Shown here: piece by piece, positions 9,154 to 19,893 of the stretch
Layout: every line of letters begins with the position of its first letter
How positions within the stretch are numbered: the stretch's first letter is position 1
From: Halopseudomonas pachastrellae
GTDB lineage: Bacteria; Pseudomonadota; Gammaproteobacteria; Pseudomonadales; Pseudomonadaceae
Assembly: GCF_900114765.1 (NCBI RefSeq)
Contig: NZ_FOUD01000012.1
Span: 1-64,000 of the forward strand
Reading direction: 5' to 3'
DNA length: 64,000 nt
The notes under the pieces: generated by a model
Database searches by the model: none
What the model was told of the DNA's origin: nothing
Seen by the model: the letters and a program-made list of their open reading frames with translations, nothing else
Translations under genes and position numbers: made by a program

Positions 9154-10455
9154 TCATTGCAAAGTATGTTGCTGCAGAAACTGCTCCGGCTGCCAGCCTT
9201 CGCGCTTGAGCAGGCGATTGAAATCGCTGCGCTGCAGGCGCACTTCCAGCTGCTGCCGGCCATCTTCGCCAATTTGCTCCCCCAGCACCGCACCGGCGGC
9301 ATAGAACTGGGCGCGCAACCGAGCCTCGGCATAGTCGAGCTGAATCCGCTCCTGCACGATATCATCACCCAGCCGCTCAGCAATGGCCTGCGCCAGCAGG
9401 TCCAGACCTCGCCCCTGCTGCGCCGAAATCCAGACGCGCACCGCCACGCCGTCTTCATCACGCTGGATCTGCGGTTCGAAGCCGTCAATCAGATCGATCT
9501 TGTTGTACACCTCAAGCATCGGCAACTCGAGGGCACCGATCTCACCAAGCACGTGATGCACCTGGTCGACATTGGACTCGCGTTCCTCGTCGGCGGCATC
9601 AATCACATGCAACAACAAGTCAGCCTGACTGGACTCTTCCAGGGTCGCGCGAAACGCTTCGACCAGCTTGTGCGGCAGGTGACGGATAAAACCTACGGTA
9701 TCGGCCAGAATCACCGGCCCGATGTCGGCCAGGTCGATGCGCCGCAAGGTCGGATCAAGGGTCGCGAACAACTGGTCGGCCGCGTACACCTCGGAGACCG
9801 TCAGGGTGTTGAACAACGTTGATTTGCCCGCGTTGGTGTAGCCGACCAGCGAAACCACCGGGATTTCTGCCCGGCGGCGGGCGCGACGCGCCTGATCACG
9901 CTGACTGCGCACCTTCTCAAGGCGCTTGGTGATCTGCTTGATACGCACCCGCAACAGGCGACGGTCGGTCTCCAGCTGGGTTTCACCCGGGCCGCGCAGA
10001 CCAATCCCGCCCTTTTGCCGCTCAAGGTGGGTCCAGCCACGCACCAGGCGCGTGCTGAGGTGATCGAGCTGAGCCAGTTCAACCTGCAGCTTACCCTCGT
10101 GGGTACGCGCACGTTGGGCGAAGATATCCAGGATCAGACCGGTACGATCAATGACCCGGCACTCCAGTTCGCGCTCAAGATTGCGCTCCTGGCTGGGGGT
10201 CAGGGTGTGATTGAAGATGACCAGCTCGCCTTCGCTGGCCTTGACCAGCGCCCGCAGCTCGTCGACCTTACCGCTACCGATGAGAAAACGCGGGGTGGGC
10301 TGGTGACGGGAAATGGTCAGGAAACCTGCATTTTCAGCGCCGGCAGACCGTACCAGTTCGATAAATTCCTGCGGATCTTCCTGGCGCTGCTCGTCCAGAC
10401 CTTCGAGGTGAACAAGAATCGCACGTTCACCCCCCTCATGGCGCTCAAAAAACAA
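9154..10455 (-). CDS. hflX: GTPase HflX
   Basis: This 433-residue GTPase binds 50S/70S ribosomes and helps split or rescue stalled ribosomes, for example after heat shock. An N-terminal HflX domain with a coiled coil (about 150-195) precedes the G domain with P-loop GYTNAGKST at residues 205-213, DTVGFIRHLP (switch II) and NKID (G4). The start MFFERHEGG matches pseudomonad homologues. It lies 17 bases after hfq, as in most gammaproteobacteria. Confidence 0.97.
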   Translation of the reverse strand: MFFERHEGGERAILVHLEGLDEQRQEDPQEFIELVRSAGAENAGFLTISRHQPTPRFLIGSGKVDELRALVKASEGELVIFNHTLTPSQERNLERELECRVIDRTGLILDIFAQRARTHEGKLQVELAQLDHLSTRLVRGWTHLERQKGGIGLRGPGETQLETDRRLLRVRIKQITKRLEKVRSQRDQARRARRRAEIPVVSLVGYTNAGKSTLFNTLTVSEVYAADQLFATLDPTLRRIDLADIGPVILADTVGFIRHLPHKLVEAFRATLEESSQADLLLHVIDAADEERESNVDQVHHVLGEIGALELPMLEVYNKIDLIDGFEPQIQRDEDGVAVRVWISAQQGRGLDLLAQAIAERLGDDIVQERIQLDYAEARLRAQFYAAGAVLGEQIGEDGRQQLEVRLQRSDFNRLLKREGWQPEQFLQQHTLQ

Positions 10456-10472
10456 TCAGGCCTCCTGCATCA

Positions 10473-10727
10473 TCAGGGATTGCCGGCCTCGGCCTCGTCA
10501 GCACCGGGCTGTGTCGGCAGGCGCACGGGGCGACCGGGAACAACAGTGGAAATAGCGTGCTTGTAGACCATTTGGCTGACAGTGTTCTTCAGCAAAATGA
10601 CAAACTGGTCGAAAGATTCGATCTGCCCCTGCAGCTTGATGCCGTTGACCAGATAGATGGATACCGGAACACGTTCCTTACGCAGAACGTTCAGGTAAGG
10701 GTCTTGTAGTGAATGCCCTTTTGACAT
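10473..10727 (-). CDS. hfq: RNA chaperone Hfq
   Basis: This 84-residue Sm-like protein forms a hexameric ring and pairs small RNAs with mRNAs. Sm1 is recognisable in [18 protein letters not shown] with the proximal-face Gln8 and Asp9, and Sm2 in the [10 protein letters not shown] motif at about 55-64 that binds U-rich 3' ends. The C-terminal tail is short and acidic (about 15 residues), as in pseudomonads and unlike the long enterobacterial tail. A strong AAGGAG ribosome-binding site precedes the ATG. Confidence 0.98.
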   Translation of the reverse strand: MSKGHSLQDPYLNVLRKERVPVSIYLVNGIKLQGQIESFDQFVILLKNTVSQMVYKHAISTVVPGRPVRLPTQPGADEAEAGNP

Positions 10728-10859
10728 TGCCTCACTCCTTTTATGGAAACCGTATATTTTTGAGCATTATTTGAATGCGAATCGGCCGGCCTGTCCATTA
10801 TCCAAAAGACGAGCAGGCACCGTTACTGCACAAGCACAGCTTGCAGAAGCGTCGAAGCC

Positions 10860-11846
10860 TCATAATGAGGCCGTCTGCAGCACTTTCAAGGCCCGCTCGA
10901 ATCTTTTCGGGTCGAGACTGTCAAGCCACTCAATCGGCTCATTCCAGCCGCGCAACCAGGTAAACTGACGCTTGGCTAGCTGGCGCGTTGCGATGACACC
11001 TCGCTCGTGCATCTGCTCGTAACTCAGGCGCCCTTCGAGATAATCCCAGACCTGTCGATAACCGACCGCCCGGATCGAGGGCATGCTGACGTCCAGATCG
11101 CCACGTGCGTGCAGTGCTTCGACCTCGGAAATCAGCCCTTGTTGCAACATCAGCGAAAAACGTTCTGCAATTCGCTCATGCAGTACCGAGCGCTCTCGAG
11201 GAGCAACCGCCAGATAGCGCACAGTATAAGGTAAAACACCGCTGCCGGGCGTCTGATCCGCGGCTTTTTCTGCGTGCTGACGCTCATGCCATTGAGTCAG
11301 TGTAATCCCGCTGCCAAGAAATACCTCATAGGCACGGGAAATCCGCTGCGGATCGTTGGGGTGAATGCGCTCAGCCGAAGCCGGATCAACCTGCGCCAGC
11401 GCCGCATGAACCGCCGGCCAGCCCTGTTCCAGAGCCATTGCCTCAATCCGCGCACGCACCACCGGATCCGCCGACGGCATACTGGCCAGGCCACCGGCCA
11501 GCGCCTTGAAATACAGCATGGTGCCGCCCACCAGCAGCGGCACGCGGCCACGCGCGGTAATATCCTGTATCAGCGCCAGGGCATCATCACGAAACCTTGC
11601 TGCCGAATAAGGCTCGGCCGGGTCGAGCATATCGATCAGGTGATGCGGATAACGCTGCAACGTTTGCGCATCAGGCTTGGCCGACCCGATATCCATGCCA
11701 CGGTACACCAGCACCGAATCGACGCTGACCAGCTCACAGGGAAACTGGTCGTACAGGTACATTGCCAAATCCGTCTTGCCCGAGGCGGTGGGCCCCATCA
11801 GACAGACCAGCGGCGGCAACGCTGAAGTGCCGGAGACTGCGGACAT
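10860..11846 (-). CDS. miaA: tRNA dimethylallyltransferase MiaA
   Basis: This 328-residue enzyme adds the dimethylallyl group to A37 of tRNAs that read U-initial codons (i6A, then ms2i6A). P-loop GPTASGKT at about 18-25, [17 protein letters not shown] at about 42-58 and the C-terminal FTWLRG-type motif are all present. Its ATG overlaps the mutL stop by one base, and hfq lies 132 bases downstream, the classical mutL-miaA-hfq-hflX order. Confidence 0.97.
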   Translation of the reverse strand: MSAVSGTSALPPLVCLMGPTASGKTDLAMYLYDQFPCELVSVDSVLVYRGMDIGSAKPDAQTLQRYPHHLIDMLDPAEPYSAARFRDDALALIQDITARGRVPLLVGGTMLYFKALAGGLASMPSADPVVRARIEAMALEQGWPAVHAALAQVDPASAERIHPNDPQRISRAYEVFLGSGITLTQWHERQHAEKAADQTPGSGVLPYTVRYLAVAPRERSVLHERIAERFSLMLQQGLISEVEALHARGDLDVSMPSIRAVGYRQVWDYLEGRLSYEQMHERGVIATRQLAKRQFTWLRGWNEPIEWLDSLDPKRFERALKVLQTASL

Positions 11847-13702
11847 CAGCGCCCCCGCAAAAACAGCTTGTCGAGCTCGGGCATGCTCAGCTGGGTCCAG
11901 GTCGGGCGCCCGTGGTTACACTGACCACTGCGCTCGGTATGTTCCATATCGCGCAGCAGCGCGTTCATTTCCGCCAGGGTCAAGCGGCGATTGGCTCGTA
12001 CCGAGCCGTGGCAGGCCATGGTCGCCAGCAACTCATTCAGGTGTGCCTGAATACGATCGCTGCTGCCATATTCCAGCAGATCACTCAGCACATCGCGCAC
12101 CAGCGGCTCGGCATCAGCCTGGCGCAGCAGCGACGGCACTTCACGAATGGCCAGCGTTTCCGGCCCCATGCGCTGCAGCGACATGCCCAGTTTTTGAAAC
12201 CAGGCGGCATGTTCATCCGCACAATCAGCTTCACGCTGACTCACTGCCATGCTGGCCGGCACCAGCAGCGGCTGACTGCGCAGCCCCTCCTGATCCATTG
12301 CCTGTTTCAGGCGCTCGTAGGTAATCCGCTCGTGGGCTGCATGCATGTCGACGATGACCATGCCGGCGGCGTTTTCAGCCAGGATATAAACCCCGTGCAA
12401 CTGTGCAACCGCATAACCCAGCGGCGGCACATCCTCACCTTCAACCGCTGCCGGCAGGCTTTGTGCCGGCGCGCTGGCGCTGCCATAGAGCCCGGCGTAG
12501 GCTGCCGCAGCCCCGGCCGGCGGTGCGGCTGGCGGCACATAGGCACTCGCTGGCGTTGCATTCCAGGTTGCCGGCGCCTCATTCAGCGCCATGCGCTGCT
12601 GGCCGGAAAAGACCCCGGCATCCAACCCGGATACGGTTGGCTGACTGACCGGCGCCGCTCCCGGAACGGGCGCTTCGTCACCTTCAGCCTGGTCGCCCGG
12701 CCGCTGGTCGGCCAGGGCGCGGTAAAGCGTGCTGAAGAGAAAATCGTGCACCATGCGGCCATCACGGAAGCGCACCTCGTGCTTGGTCGGATGCACATTC
12801 ACATCCACCACTGCCGGGTCCAGCTCCATAAACAACACAAAGGTTGGATGACGACCGTTGAACAACACATCACGGTAGGCCTGGCGCACCGCGTGGGCCA
12901 CCAGCTTGTCCTTGATCATCCGCCCGTTGACAAAGAAGTACTGCAAATCCGCCTGACTACGTGAGAACGTAGGCAGGCCGACCCAGCCCCACAGGCGCAG
13001 ACCACTGCGCTCACTGTCGATCTGCCGCGACTGCTCGACAAAGGCCGGGCCGCAGACACTGGCAACCCGCCGGCGCGCCTCCTGCTCGGTTTGCGCCGGC
13101 GGCAGCCCCAGCACCGGGCGGCCGTTATGCCGCAGGTTGAATGCCACATCAAAGCGCGAGAGCGCCAGGCGCTTGACGACTTCTTCCAGGTGGCTGAACT
13201 CGGTTTTCTCGGTACGCAGAAACTTGCGCCGCGCCGGTGTGTTGAAAAACAGATCCCGCACCTCGACGGTGGTGCCGCGCGGGTGCGCAGCAGGCCGCAC
13301 GCTGGGCGCCATGTCGCGCCCTTCGGTCTCCACCTGCCAGGCCTGGTCCGCACCCTCGGGGCAAGACGTCAGCGTCAGCCGGGATACCGAACTGACCGAG
13401 GCCAGCGCTTCACCGCGAAAGCCCAGCGTGGCAACAGCCTCGAGATCATCCAGATCACGAATCTTGCTGGTGGCATGGCGCGACAGCGCCAGCGGCAGGT
13501 CATCCTGCTCGATACCCGAACCATCGTCGCGCACCCGCAGCAGCTTGACGCCCGCCTGCTCTACGTCGATATCGATACGTTTGGCACCGGCGTCCAGGCT
13601 ATTTTCCAACAGTTCCTTAATAACGGAGGCAGGCCGTTCAACGACCTCCCCTGCCGCGATCTGGTTGGCCAGACGCGGGCTAAGCAGTTGAATGCGAGAC
13701 AT
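11846..13702 (-). CDS. mutL: DNA mismatch repair protein MutL
   Basis: This 618-residue GHKL ATPase links MutS mismatch recognition to strand removal. The N-terminal ATPase motifs are intact: [11 protein letters not shown] with catalytic Glu at about 36, DDGSGI, and [11 protein letters not shown] Pro/Ala-rich linker spans about 340-430. The C-terminal domain carries [12 protein letters not shown], the DxHA(x)2E(x)4E metal site of endonuclease-type MutL proteins, so it probably nicks DNA itself, consistent with genomes lacking MutH. The ATG at 13702 (MSRIQLL) fits the family start. Confidence 0.97.
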   Translation of the reverse strand: MSRIQLLSPRLANQIAAGEVVERPASVIKELLENSLDAGAKRIDIDVEQAGVKLLRVRDDGSGIEQDDLPLALSRHATSKIRDLDDLEAVATLGFRGEALASVSSVSRLTLTSCPEGADQAWQVETEGRDMAPSVRPAAHPRGTTVEVRDLFFNTPARRKFLRTEKTEFSHLEEVVKRLALSRFDVAFNLRHNGRPVLGLPPAQTEQEARRRVASVCGPAFVEQSRQIDSERSGLRLWGWVGLPTFSRSQADLQYFFVNGRMIKDKLVAHAVRQAYRDVLFNGRHPTFVLFMELDPAVVDVNVHPTKHEVRFRDGRMVHDFLFSTLYRALADQRPGDQAEGDEAPVPGAAPVSQPTVSGLDAGVFSGQQRMALNEAPATWNATPASAYVPPAAPPAGAAAAYAGLYGSASAPAQSLPAAVEGEDVPPLGYAVAQLHGVYILAENAAGMVIVDMHAAHERITYERLKQAMDQEGLRSQPLLVPASMAVSQREADCADEHAAWFQKLGMSLQRMGPETLAIREVPSLLRQADAEPLVRDVLSDLLEYGSSDRIQAHLNELLATMACHGSVRANRRLTLAEMNALLRDMEHTERSGQCNHGRPTWTQLSMPELDKLFLRGR

Positions 13703-13703
13703 A

Positions 13704-15125
13704 TCAGCGTTCGTTCTGGACCAGCACACTGCCGGCCGGCACCTTGAGTACCTGGCCAACACGAATGCGGTCGGAGGAAAGGTCATTGGCATCGCGCAGA
13801 CTGGCCAGCGACACCTGATAGATATTGGCAATGGCCGACAGGCTGTCACCCCGACGCACTGTGTGCTCGCGGGGCCCCTGCGCCAGGCGACCCTCGGCCT
13901 TCATGGCAGCCACACGGGTGCCCGGCGGCGGGTTGCGATGGAAGTACCCTTTTACACCCGTAAAGATGGCACGCGCCATGGATTGCTGGTGATCGCGAGT
14001 GACCAGCTTGCGCGCTTCTCCCGGGTTGGAGATAAACCCGGTTTCCACCAGAATCGAGGGAATGTCCGGCGACTTCAGCACCATAAAGCCGGCCTGCTCC
14101 ACCCGGGGCTTGTGCAATCGGTTGATCTGGCCAACCGAGGACAGCACCTGCTGCCCCACGTCCAGACTGGCCGACAGCGTGGCGGTCATCGACAGGTCCA
14201 GCAGCACGCTGGCAAGCACCTGATCCTTGTTGTCCAGACTGACGCCACCCACACCACCGATCAAGTCGGAGCGGTTCTCCCGATCAGCCAGCAGACGTGC
14301 GGTTTCAGAGGTCGCGCCACGATCAGACAGGGCAAATACGGAGGCGCCATTGGCGCTGGCCCGTGTGAACGCATCGGCGTGAATGGAAACGAACAGGTCG
14401 GCGTTGTGCTGACGGGCAATTTCGGTGCGCCGACGCAGAGGGATGAAGTAATCACCGGTGCGCACCAGCTCGCCACGGAAACCCGGTTCGGCGTCGATCA
14501 GACGCTTGAGATCACGCGCAATCGCCAGCACGACTTCTTTCTCGCGCGCACCGCCGTGGCCAATCGCGCCCGGATCTTCGCCGCCGTGACCGGCATCGAT
14601 GGCAACAATCACGTCACGGTCGCCGGCTTCACTGGCGGAGCGGGTCGGGGTTTGCGGTAACGGGGACGCAGTGGGCTCACTGGGCGTAGGCAGGCTGCCA
14701 GCCCGGCGCGGGCTCTGATCAAAAAGATCGACCACTAGCCGGTCGCCATACTGCTGGTTGGGCGGCAAGACAAAACTCTTGGGGTTCACCGCCTCGGACA
14801 GATCCAGCACTACGCGCAAATCACCACCGTCACGCGGTGCCGAGCGCAGCCCGGTGAGCGGCGTATTGTCCAGCTCAAGCCCACCGGTATTGGCGGTCAG
14901 CCTGGCGTTACTGATGTCGATGACGATACGTTCGGGGTTGGACAGGGTGAACAGGGTATGTTCAGCCGGCCCACTCAGATCAAACACCAGCCGCGTGTTG
15001 TCCGGCGCACGCCACAGGCGCACGCTCTCGATGTCAGCAGCCTGCGCCCATTGCGCAAGCAGACTGACGAGCACCACCACTCCCAGCAGAGGCAGCTGGC
15101 GTTTCCCCCCGGTCATGCGTATCAC
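13704..15125 (-). CDS. amiB: N-acetylmuramoyl-L-alanine amidase AmiB, LysM type
   Basis: This roughly 473-residue periplasmic zinc amidase cleaves the peptide from MurNAc to split septal murein. An export signal ends near AQWAQA-AD. An AMIN domain (about 25-130) targets the septum, the Amidase_3 domain shows the zinc ligand motif [14 protein letters not shown] and a later SIHAD, and a C-terminal LysM domain binds peptidoglycan. The start is uncertain: GTG at 15125 has a GAAGG ribosome-binding site at 5 bases, but GTG 15137 or ATG 15116 are possible. It sits 1 base from mutL. Confidence 0.94.
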   Translation of the reverse strand: MIRMTGGKRQLPLLGVVVLVSLLAQWAQAADIESVRLWRAPDNTRLVFDLSGPAEHTLFTLSNPERIVIDISNARLTANTGGLELDNTPLTGLRSAPRDGGDLRVVLDLSEAVNPKSFVLPPNQQYGDRLVVDLFDQSPRRAGSLPTPSEPTASPLPQTPTRSASEAGDRDVIVAIDAGHGGEDPGAIGHGGAREKEVVLAIARDLKRLIDAEPGFRGELVRTGDYFIPLRRRTEIARQHNADLFVSIHADAFTRASANGASVFALSDRGATSETARLLADRENRSDLIGGVGGVSLDNKDQVLASVLLDLSMTATLSASLDVGQQVLSSVGQINRLHKPRVEQAGFMVLKSPDIPSILVETGFISNPGEARKLVTRDHQQSMARAIFTGVKGYFHRNPPPGTRVAAMKAEGRLAQGPREHTVRRGDSLSAIANIYQVSLASLRDANDLSSDRIRVGQVLKVPAGSVLVQNER

Positions 15126-15126
15126 G

Positions 15127-15600
15127 CTAGCCTTCACTCCGCAGTTGTTGAATCCGTTGGCAGCTTGCCTGGCCGTGCGGGCTGACCCCGGTCAGCGTCA
15201 AACGCCGCCCCGCGCCCACGGCGTCAATGGTAATGGTCAGGTCTGGCCTTGGCAAAGCGCCAGCGCCCTTCTCTGGCCACTCGACCAGGCACAGGTTGTC
15301 GCCATCGAAATAGTCGCGCACTCCCAGAAATTCCAGTTCTTCAGGGCTGGCCAGTCGATACAGATCAAAATGATATACATTGACCGACCCAAACTCGTAG
15401 GGTTCAACCAGCGTGTAAGTGGGGCTTTTGACCGCCCCGGTGTGACCGAAAGAGCGAATGATGCCGCGACTGAGCGTGGTCTTGCCCATACCCAGATTGC
15501 CCTCCAGATAGACGATACCTCGCCCCTCCAGCGCCTTTGCAATCTGCGCGCCCAGATCGACCATGGCGTCGTCGCCGTTGGCCAGTAATTCCAGCTTCAT
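15127..15600 (-). CDS. tsaE: tRNA threonylcarbamoyladenosine biosynthesis ATPase TsaE
   Basis: This 157-residue ATPase works with TsaB, TsaC and TsaD to make t6A37 in ANN-decoding tRNAs. The Walker A GNLGMGKTT is at residues 34-42. SPTYTLVEPY and FDLYRLASPEELEFLG, the typical downstream motifs, follow, with a LVEWPEK Walker-B-like element. The ATG overlaps the nnrD stop by four bases (ATGA). Confidence 0.96.
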   Translation of the reverse strand: MKLELLANGDDAMVDLGAQIAKALEGRGIVYLEGNLGMGKTTLSRGIIRSFGHTGAVKSPTYTLVEPYEFGSVNVYHFDLYRLASPEELEFLGVRDYFDGDNLCLVEWPEKGAGALPRPDLTITIDAVGAGRRLTLTGVSPHGQASCQRIQQLRSEG

Positions 15601-17099
15601 ACCACTCCCCGTTGATTCAAGACACCGCGTATGACCGGCGCCATTTCGCTCGCCATCAGACCGACTTCGCCAACCTTCTGCGCCAGGTGATCACCGGCCT
15701 GTGCATGCACCAGCACAGCATACCGCGCCGCCTGCGCAGCGGGAACGCGCTGAGCCAATAACGCACCCAGCAAGCCCGACAGCACATCACCCATCCCGCC
15801 GACGGCCATGCCCGGATTGCCTGCACTGCACAACGCCGGCAGCAGCCCTGCCGATGCCGGGCTGGCAACCAGCGAACCGGCCCCCTTGAGCACCGCGTGA
15901 CAACCAAGCAGCTCGACCAGGTGCAGGACCGCCCGCAGACGATCCTGGGAAATATCTGCCGTGGCACAGCCCAACAGGCGCGCCGCCTCGGTTGGATGTG
16001 GTGTAACCACAGACAGTTCACCCAGCGCCGGCGGCTTGGGCATAAGCGCCAGCAGATTCAGCGCATCAGCATCAAACACCCGCGGCGTGTCTGCCGCAAG
16101 ACAGACGGCCAGACACTGCTGAGCCCAGGCAGAGCGCCCCAGCCCCGGCCCCACCACCAGCGCATCGGCCTGCTGCACCAGCGCGCCCAGCTCCGCCGCG
16201 TCCGCCAGACCGTGCACCATGACCTCCGGATGCCGCGCCAGCAGGGGCGCGACATGTTCAGGTGCGGTCGCCACACTAACCTTGCCCGCACCCGATTGCA
16301 GCGCCGTCTCGGCCGTCAGCATAATTGCGCCACCCATCCCTGGGCCACCACCTACCAGCACCAGGTGCCCAAAGCGCCCCTTATGAGCAGACCGGGCACG
16401 CGGCGCAAGACAGTCCTGCCAGCGCTCCGACAACAGGTGTTCCAAGGTCGCCGGCACGCTGTCCGGCAGGGCATCAACCAAGGGCGCAAACAACAGCTCA
16501 CCGCAGCAGTCTGGCCCCTGCCCGGTCAGCAGCCCCGGTTTGACACTGATAAAGGTTACCGTCATCGCAGCCTGCACCACCGCGCCCCACGGCACACCAC
16601 AGTCCGCATCCAGGCCGCTGGGGATATCCAGCGCCAATACCGGACCACCGGCGCGGTTGATTGCCTCAATCGCCGCCACATAGCCCGCCCGCACCGCGCC
16701 TTGCAGGCCGGTCCCCAGCATGGCATCGACCAACACGCCGGCCAGCTCGTTATCGGCCTGCCAGGGCGTGATCTCGATGCCCGCATCTCTTGCCTGGCGC
16801 CAGGCCAGTGCCGCATCGCCCTGCAAGCGCTCCGGCGCGGATAGCGTGAAGATCGACACCTGCCAGCCGGCAGCCTGCGCCAGACACGCCAGCAGGTAGC
16901 CGTCACCCGCGTTATTCCCGGCCCCACAGAGCACTGTCATGCGGCGCTGCCGCGACCAGCGCTGCTGCACTGCACTCCAAGCGGCTGCGGCGGCGCGCTG
17001 CATCAACTCCAGCCCGGCAATGCCGCCAGCAATCAGCGCTGCGTCCAGCGCTCGGGTCTGGTCACGGGAATAAAGCACAGGGGGTAGTGATGCGAGCAT
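15597..17099 (-). CDS. nnrD: Bifunctional NAD(P)HX epimerase/dehydratase
   Basis: This 500-residue two-domain enzyme repairs hydrated NADH and NADPH. The N-terminal YjeF_N epimerase domain (about 1-210) has VLCGAGNNAGDGYLLA, and the C-terminal ADP-dependent dehydratase domain (about 225-495) has GGGPGMGGA, VVGPGLGRS and the signature CSAGNPGMAVGGMGDVLSG. I start at the ATG at 17099 (MLASLPP), because the open frame upstream has no family resemblance and runs into queG. It heads the seven-gene minus-strand run down to hflX. Confidence 0.95.
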   Translation of the reverse strand: MLASLPPVLYSRDQTRALDAALIAGGIAGLELMQRAAAAAWSAVQQRWSRQRRMTVLCGAGNNAGDGYLLACLAQAAGWQVSIFTLSAPERLQGDAALAWRQARDAGIEITPWQADNELAGVLVDAMLGTGLQGAVRAGYVAAIEAINRAGGPVLALDIPSGLDADCGVPWGAVVQAAMTVTFISVKPGLLTGQGPDCCGELLFAPLVDALPDSVPATLEHLLSERWQDCLAPRARSAHKGRFGHLVLVGGGPGMGGAIMLTAETALQSGAGKVSVATAPEHVAPLLARHPEVMVHGLADAAELGALVQQADALVVGPGLGRSAWAQQCLAVCLAADTPRVFDADALNLLALMPKPPALGELSVVTPHPTEAARLLGCATADISQDRLRAVLHLVELLGCHAVLKGAGSLVASPASAGLLPALCSAGNPGMAVGGMGDVLSGLLGALLAQRVPAAQAARYAVLVHAQAGDHLAQKVGEVGLMASEMAPVIRGVLNQRGVV

Positions 17100-17126
17100 G
17101 GATAGGCTCCCTTGAGGTCTGGCACA

Positions 17127-17132
17127 ATTATA
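17127..17132 (-). promoter_or_regulatory. Possible -10 element for nnrD
   Basis: A perfect TATAAT lies on the minus strand at 17132-17127, 28 bases ahead of the nnrD ATG, in the 62-base divergent gap with queG. No good -35 hexamer lies 16-18 bases upstream; a TTGACA is present but only 8 bases away. It is the best candidate in this gap, not a confident promoter. Confidence 0.35.
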
Positions 17133-17161
17133 GGGAAGCCTGTCAACCAGCCCCAGCCGCC

Positions 17162-18229
17162 ATGACTCCCCAGACACCAGATTATCAGCAGCTAGCCGAG
17201 CAGATTCGCCAACTCGCGCGCGAACTGGGCTTTCAGCAGCTGGGTATTGGTGCGGCAGAACTGGGCGAACACGAAGAGCACCTGCAACGTTGGCTCGATG
17301 CCGGCCACCACGGCGAAATGGAATGGATGGCCAGCCACGGCAGCAAGCGCACCCGCCCGGACGAGCTGGTGCCCGGCACCAGGCGAGTGCTCTCGGTGCG
17401 CATGGACTACCTGCCAACCGAGACAGAAATGGCCAAGCGCCTGGCCAACCCCAACGCCGCCTATATCTCACGCTACGCCCTGGGCCGCGACTACCACAAG
17501 CTGATCCGCCGGCGTTTGCAGCAGCTGGCCGAGCGTATCGAGACACTGATCGGCCCCTTCGGCTACCGCGCTTTTGTCGACAGCGCGCCGGTCATGGAGC
17601 GCGCGCTTGCCACCCGCTCAGGCCTTGGCTGGATCGGCAAGAACACCATGCTGATTAACCGCAAGGCAGGCAGTTATTTCTTTCTGGGCGAGCTGTATAC
17701 CGACCTGCCGCTACCAATCGACGCCCCACAGCAGACCGAGCATTGCGGCAAATGCACCGCCTGCCTGACTGCCTGCCCGACTGACGCCTTTGTCGGCTCA
17801 CATGTGCTGGACGCGCGCCGCTGCATTTCCTATCTGACCATCGAACTCAAGGGCGCCATCCCCGAGGACCTGCGCAAGCCCATGGGCAACCGGGTGTTCG
17901 GCTGCGATGACTGCCAGCTGGTCTGCCCCTGGAACCGATTTGCCAAAGCCACCCAAGAGACGGACTTCACGCCCAGGCACAATCTGGACCAGGCCAGTCT
18001 GGTCGAGCTGTTCCGCTGGGATGAAGCCACCTTTCTCAAGCGCACAGAAGGCTTACCTGTCAGGCGCATTGGCCACGAGCGCTGGCTGCGCAACCTGGCC
18101 GTCGGCCTGGGCAACGCGACCAGCAGCATCAACGTGATAGAGGCGCTGAAGCAGCGCCAGACGCACCCCTCGGCACTGGTGCGCGAGCATGTGGACTGGG
18201 CGCTGGCACAGCACAGCATCAATACTTGA
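17162..18229 (+). CDS. queG: Epoxyqueuosine reductase QueG
   Basis: This 355-residue cobalamin-dependent iron-sulfur enzyme reduces epoxyqueuosine to queuosine in tRNA, the last step of the pathway. Two [4Fe-4S] motifs are visible: [15 protein letters not shown] and the later [35 protein letters not shown] matches the family core. The ATG at 17162 is chosen because translation upstream does not look like the family, but no strong ribosome-binding site is visible. Its 3' end overlaps the convergent orn stop by 11 bases. Confidence 0.95.
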   Translation: MTPQTPDYQQLAEQIRQLARELGFQQLGIGAAELGEHEEHLQRWLDAGHHGEMEWMASHGSKRTRPDELVPGTRRVLSVRMDYLPTETEMAKRLANPNAAYISRYALGRDYHKLIRRRLQQLAERIETLIGPFGYRAFVDSAPVMERALATRSGLGWIGKNTMLINRKAGSYFFLGELYTDLPLPIDAPQQTEHCGKCTACLTACPTDAFVGSHVLDARRCISYLTIELKGAIPEDLRKPMGNRVFGCDDCQLVCPWNRFAKATQETDFTPRHNLDQASLVELFRWDEATFLKRTEGLPVRRIGHERWLRNLAVGLGNATSSINVIEALKQRQTHPSALVREHVDWALAQHSINT

Positions 18230-18761
18230 TGAAGTGCTCGCGGTAGTGCTGCAGCTCGGCGATCGAGTCACGAATGTCGTCCATCGCCAGGTGACTGCTC
18301 TGTTTCTTGAAGCCGTTCTTGACCTCGGGCGCCCAGCGTGAGGCCAGCTCTTTCAGAGTCGAGACATCCAGATTGCGGTAGTGGAAGTACTTTTCCAGCG
18401 CCGGCATGCCGCGATAGAGAAACCGGCGATCCTGGCAGATGCTGTTGCCACACATGGGCGATTTGCCTGCCGGTACCCACTCGGCAAGAAAGTCGATAGT
18501 CAATCGCTCGGCCTCTGCCGCACTGATCTGACTGTCGCGCACGCGCTGGGTCAGGCCGGACTGGCCGTGCTGGCGAGTATTCCACTCATCCATGCCATCG
18601 AGCAGCGCGTCCGGCTGCTTGACCGCCAGGCTCGGGCCCTCAGCCAGCACATTGAGTTCGGCGTCGGTCACGATGGTGGCGATTTCGATGATCACATCGT
18701 TGTCCGGATCCAGGCCGGTCATTTCCAGGTCGATCCAGATCAGGTTGTCAGGGTGTTGCAT
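18219..18761 (-). CDS. orn: Oligoribonuclease
   Basis: This 180-residue DEDDh 3'-to-5' exonuclease degrades diribonucleotides, including pGpG from c-di-GMP turnover. The first acidic motif [10 protein letters not shown] places Asp11 and Glu13. A central motif surrounds [11 protein letters not shown], and the last motif [10 protein letters not shown] supplies the catalytic His and Asp. Its size is the family norm. It is functionally linked to the c-di-GMP effector FimX encoded 11 kb away. Confidence 0.97.
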   Translation of the reverse strand: MQHPDNLIWIDLEMTGLDPDNDVIIEIATIVTDAELNVLAEGPSLAVKQPDALLDGMDEWNTRQHGQSGLTQRVRDSQISAAEAERLTIDFLAEWVPAGKSPMCGNSICQDRRFLYRGMPALEKYFHYRNLDVSTLKELASRWAPEVKNGFKKQSSHLAMDDIRDSIAELQHYREHFIKY

Positions 18762-18852
18762 GGGAGCTCCTGCATGAGTGTTGGAGGCGCGAAACGCGCA
18801 TTGGCTGCAGTATAACTGCTAAACTGCCGCCGATTATTCAGACTCCGAGCCC

Positions 18853-19893
18853 ATGGCCAAACGACACCTTACCCGCCGCCAGAGCTGGCGCATTCAAAAG
18901 ATTCAGGACGAGCGCGCTGCGCGCGCAGAGCGGCGCGCCGAAAAAGCCGAAGAAAGCCTGGAAGGCGGCGACCTGGGGCCCGAGCAGCCCGGTCTGGTGA
19001 TCGCCCACTTTGGCGTGCAGGTGGATGTTGAAGCCACCAGCGGCGAATTTGCCGGCCAGATACGCCGCTGCTACCGCCGAGCCAATCTGCCCTCGCTGGT
19101 GACCGGCGATCAGGTCGTCTGGCGCGCCGACAACCAGCAGGGCGGCGTCATCGTTGCCCAGCAGCCGCGCCAGACCGAACTGTGCCGCCCCGACCAGCGC
19201 GGCCAGCTGAAGCCGGTAGCAGCCAATGTGGACCGGCTGATTATCGTTTTTGCCCCGCTGCCCACGCCGTACACCAACCTGATCGACCGCTATCTGGTGG
19301 CTGCCGAACAGGCCGGCTTGGAGCCACTGCTGGTGATGAACAAGTCGGACCTTCTGGCGGCAGCCGCAGACAGTGCAGAGCTGCTGCATTGGCTGGATGA
19401 CTACAGCCGCCTGGGCTATCCAACACTGCTACTGTCAGCCGGCGCCGGCGACGGGCTCGACCAGCTGCGCAGCAACCTGCAAGGACATACCAGTGTATTT
19501 GTTGGCCAGTCCGGCGTGGGCAAGTCATCGCTGATCAACGCCTTGCTGCCAGGGCAGGACCTACGCGTCGGAGCACTGTCGGAAAGCACCGGCAAGGGCA
19601 CCCATACCACCACGACAGCCAGGCTGTTTCACTTCCCTGATGGCGGCGACCTGATTGACTCACCCGGTATTCGCGAGTTTGGCCTGACGCATATCAGCCA
19701 CGAGGAGCTGCTGGAAGGGTTTATCGAGTTTCGTCCCTTTCTCGGCCACTGCCGCTTCCGCGACTGCCAGCACCTGCATGAGCCGGGCTGCGCCCTGCTT
19801 CAGGCCGTTGAGAACGGTGATATTTCCGCCGTGCGCATGGCTAGTTATCGCCACATTCTGTCGACGCTGGACGACGGCGCAGACAGCTACTGA
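18853..19893 (+). CDS. rsgA: Small ribosomal subunit biogenesis GTPase RsgA
   Basis: This 346-residue circularly permuted GTPase checks late 30S assembly. An OB fold (about 45-115) precedes the G domain, in which G4 NKSD (163-166) comes before the P-loop GQSGVGKSS (218-226), as expected for the permutation. The C-terminal zinc knuckle has Cys300, Cys305, His307 and Cys313. The N-terminus is basic and alanine-rich. It is divergent from orn; its stop overlaps the convergent motB stop by 7 bases. Confidence 0.97.
   Translation: MAKRHLTRRQSWRIQKIQDERAARAERRAEKAEESLEGGDLGPEQPGLVIAHFGVQVDVEATSGEFAGQIRRCYRRANLPSLVTGDQVVWRADNQQGGVIVAQQPRQTELCRPDQRGQLKPVAANVDRLIIVFAPLPTPYTNLIDRYLVAAEQAGLEPLLVMNKSDLLAAAADSAELLHWLDDYSRLGYPTLLLSAGAGDGLDQLRSNLQGHTSVFVGQSGVGKSSLINALLPGQDLRVGALSESTGKGTHTTTTARLFHFPDGGDLIDSPGIREFGLTHISHEELLEGFIEFRPFLGHCRFRDCQHLHEPGCALLQAVENGDISAVRMASYRHILSTLDDGADSY

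Noticed and set aside
17111..17156. TTGACA close to a TATAAT between nnrD and queG as a full promoter
   Set aside because: The two hexamers are only 8 bases apart, far from the 16-18 needed, so only the TATAAT was kept as a weak candidate.
18788..18800. GCGCGAAACGCGC palindrome upstream of orn and rsgA
   Set aside because: Only 5 bp with a 3-base loop in GC-rich sequence; expected by chance.
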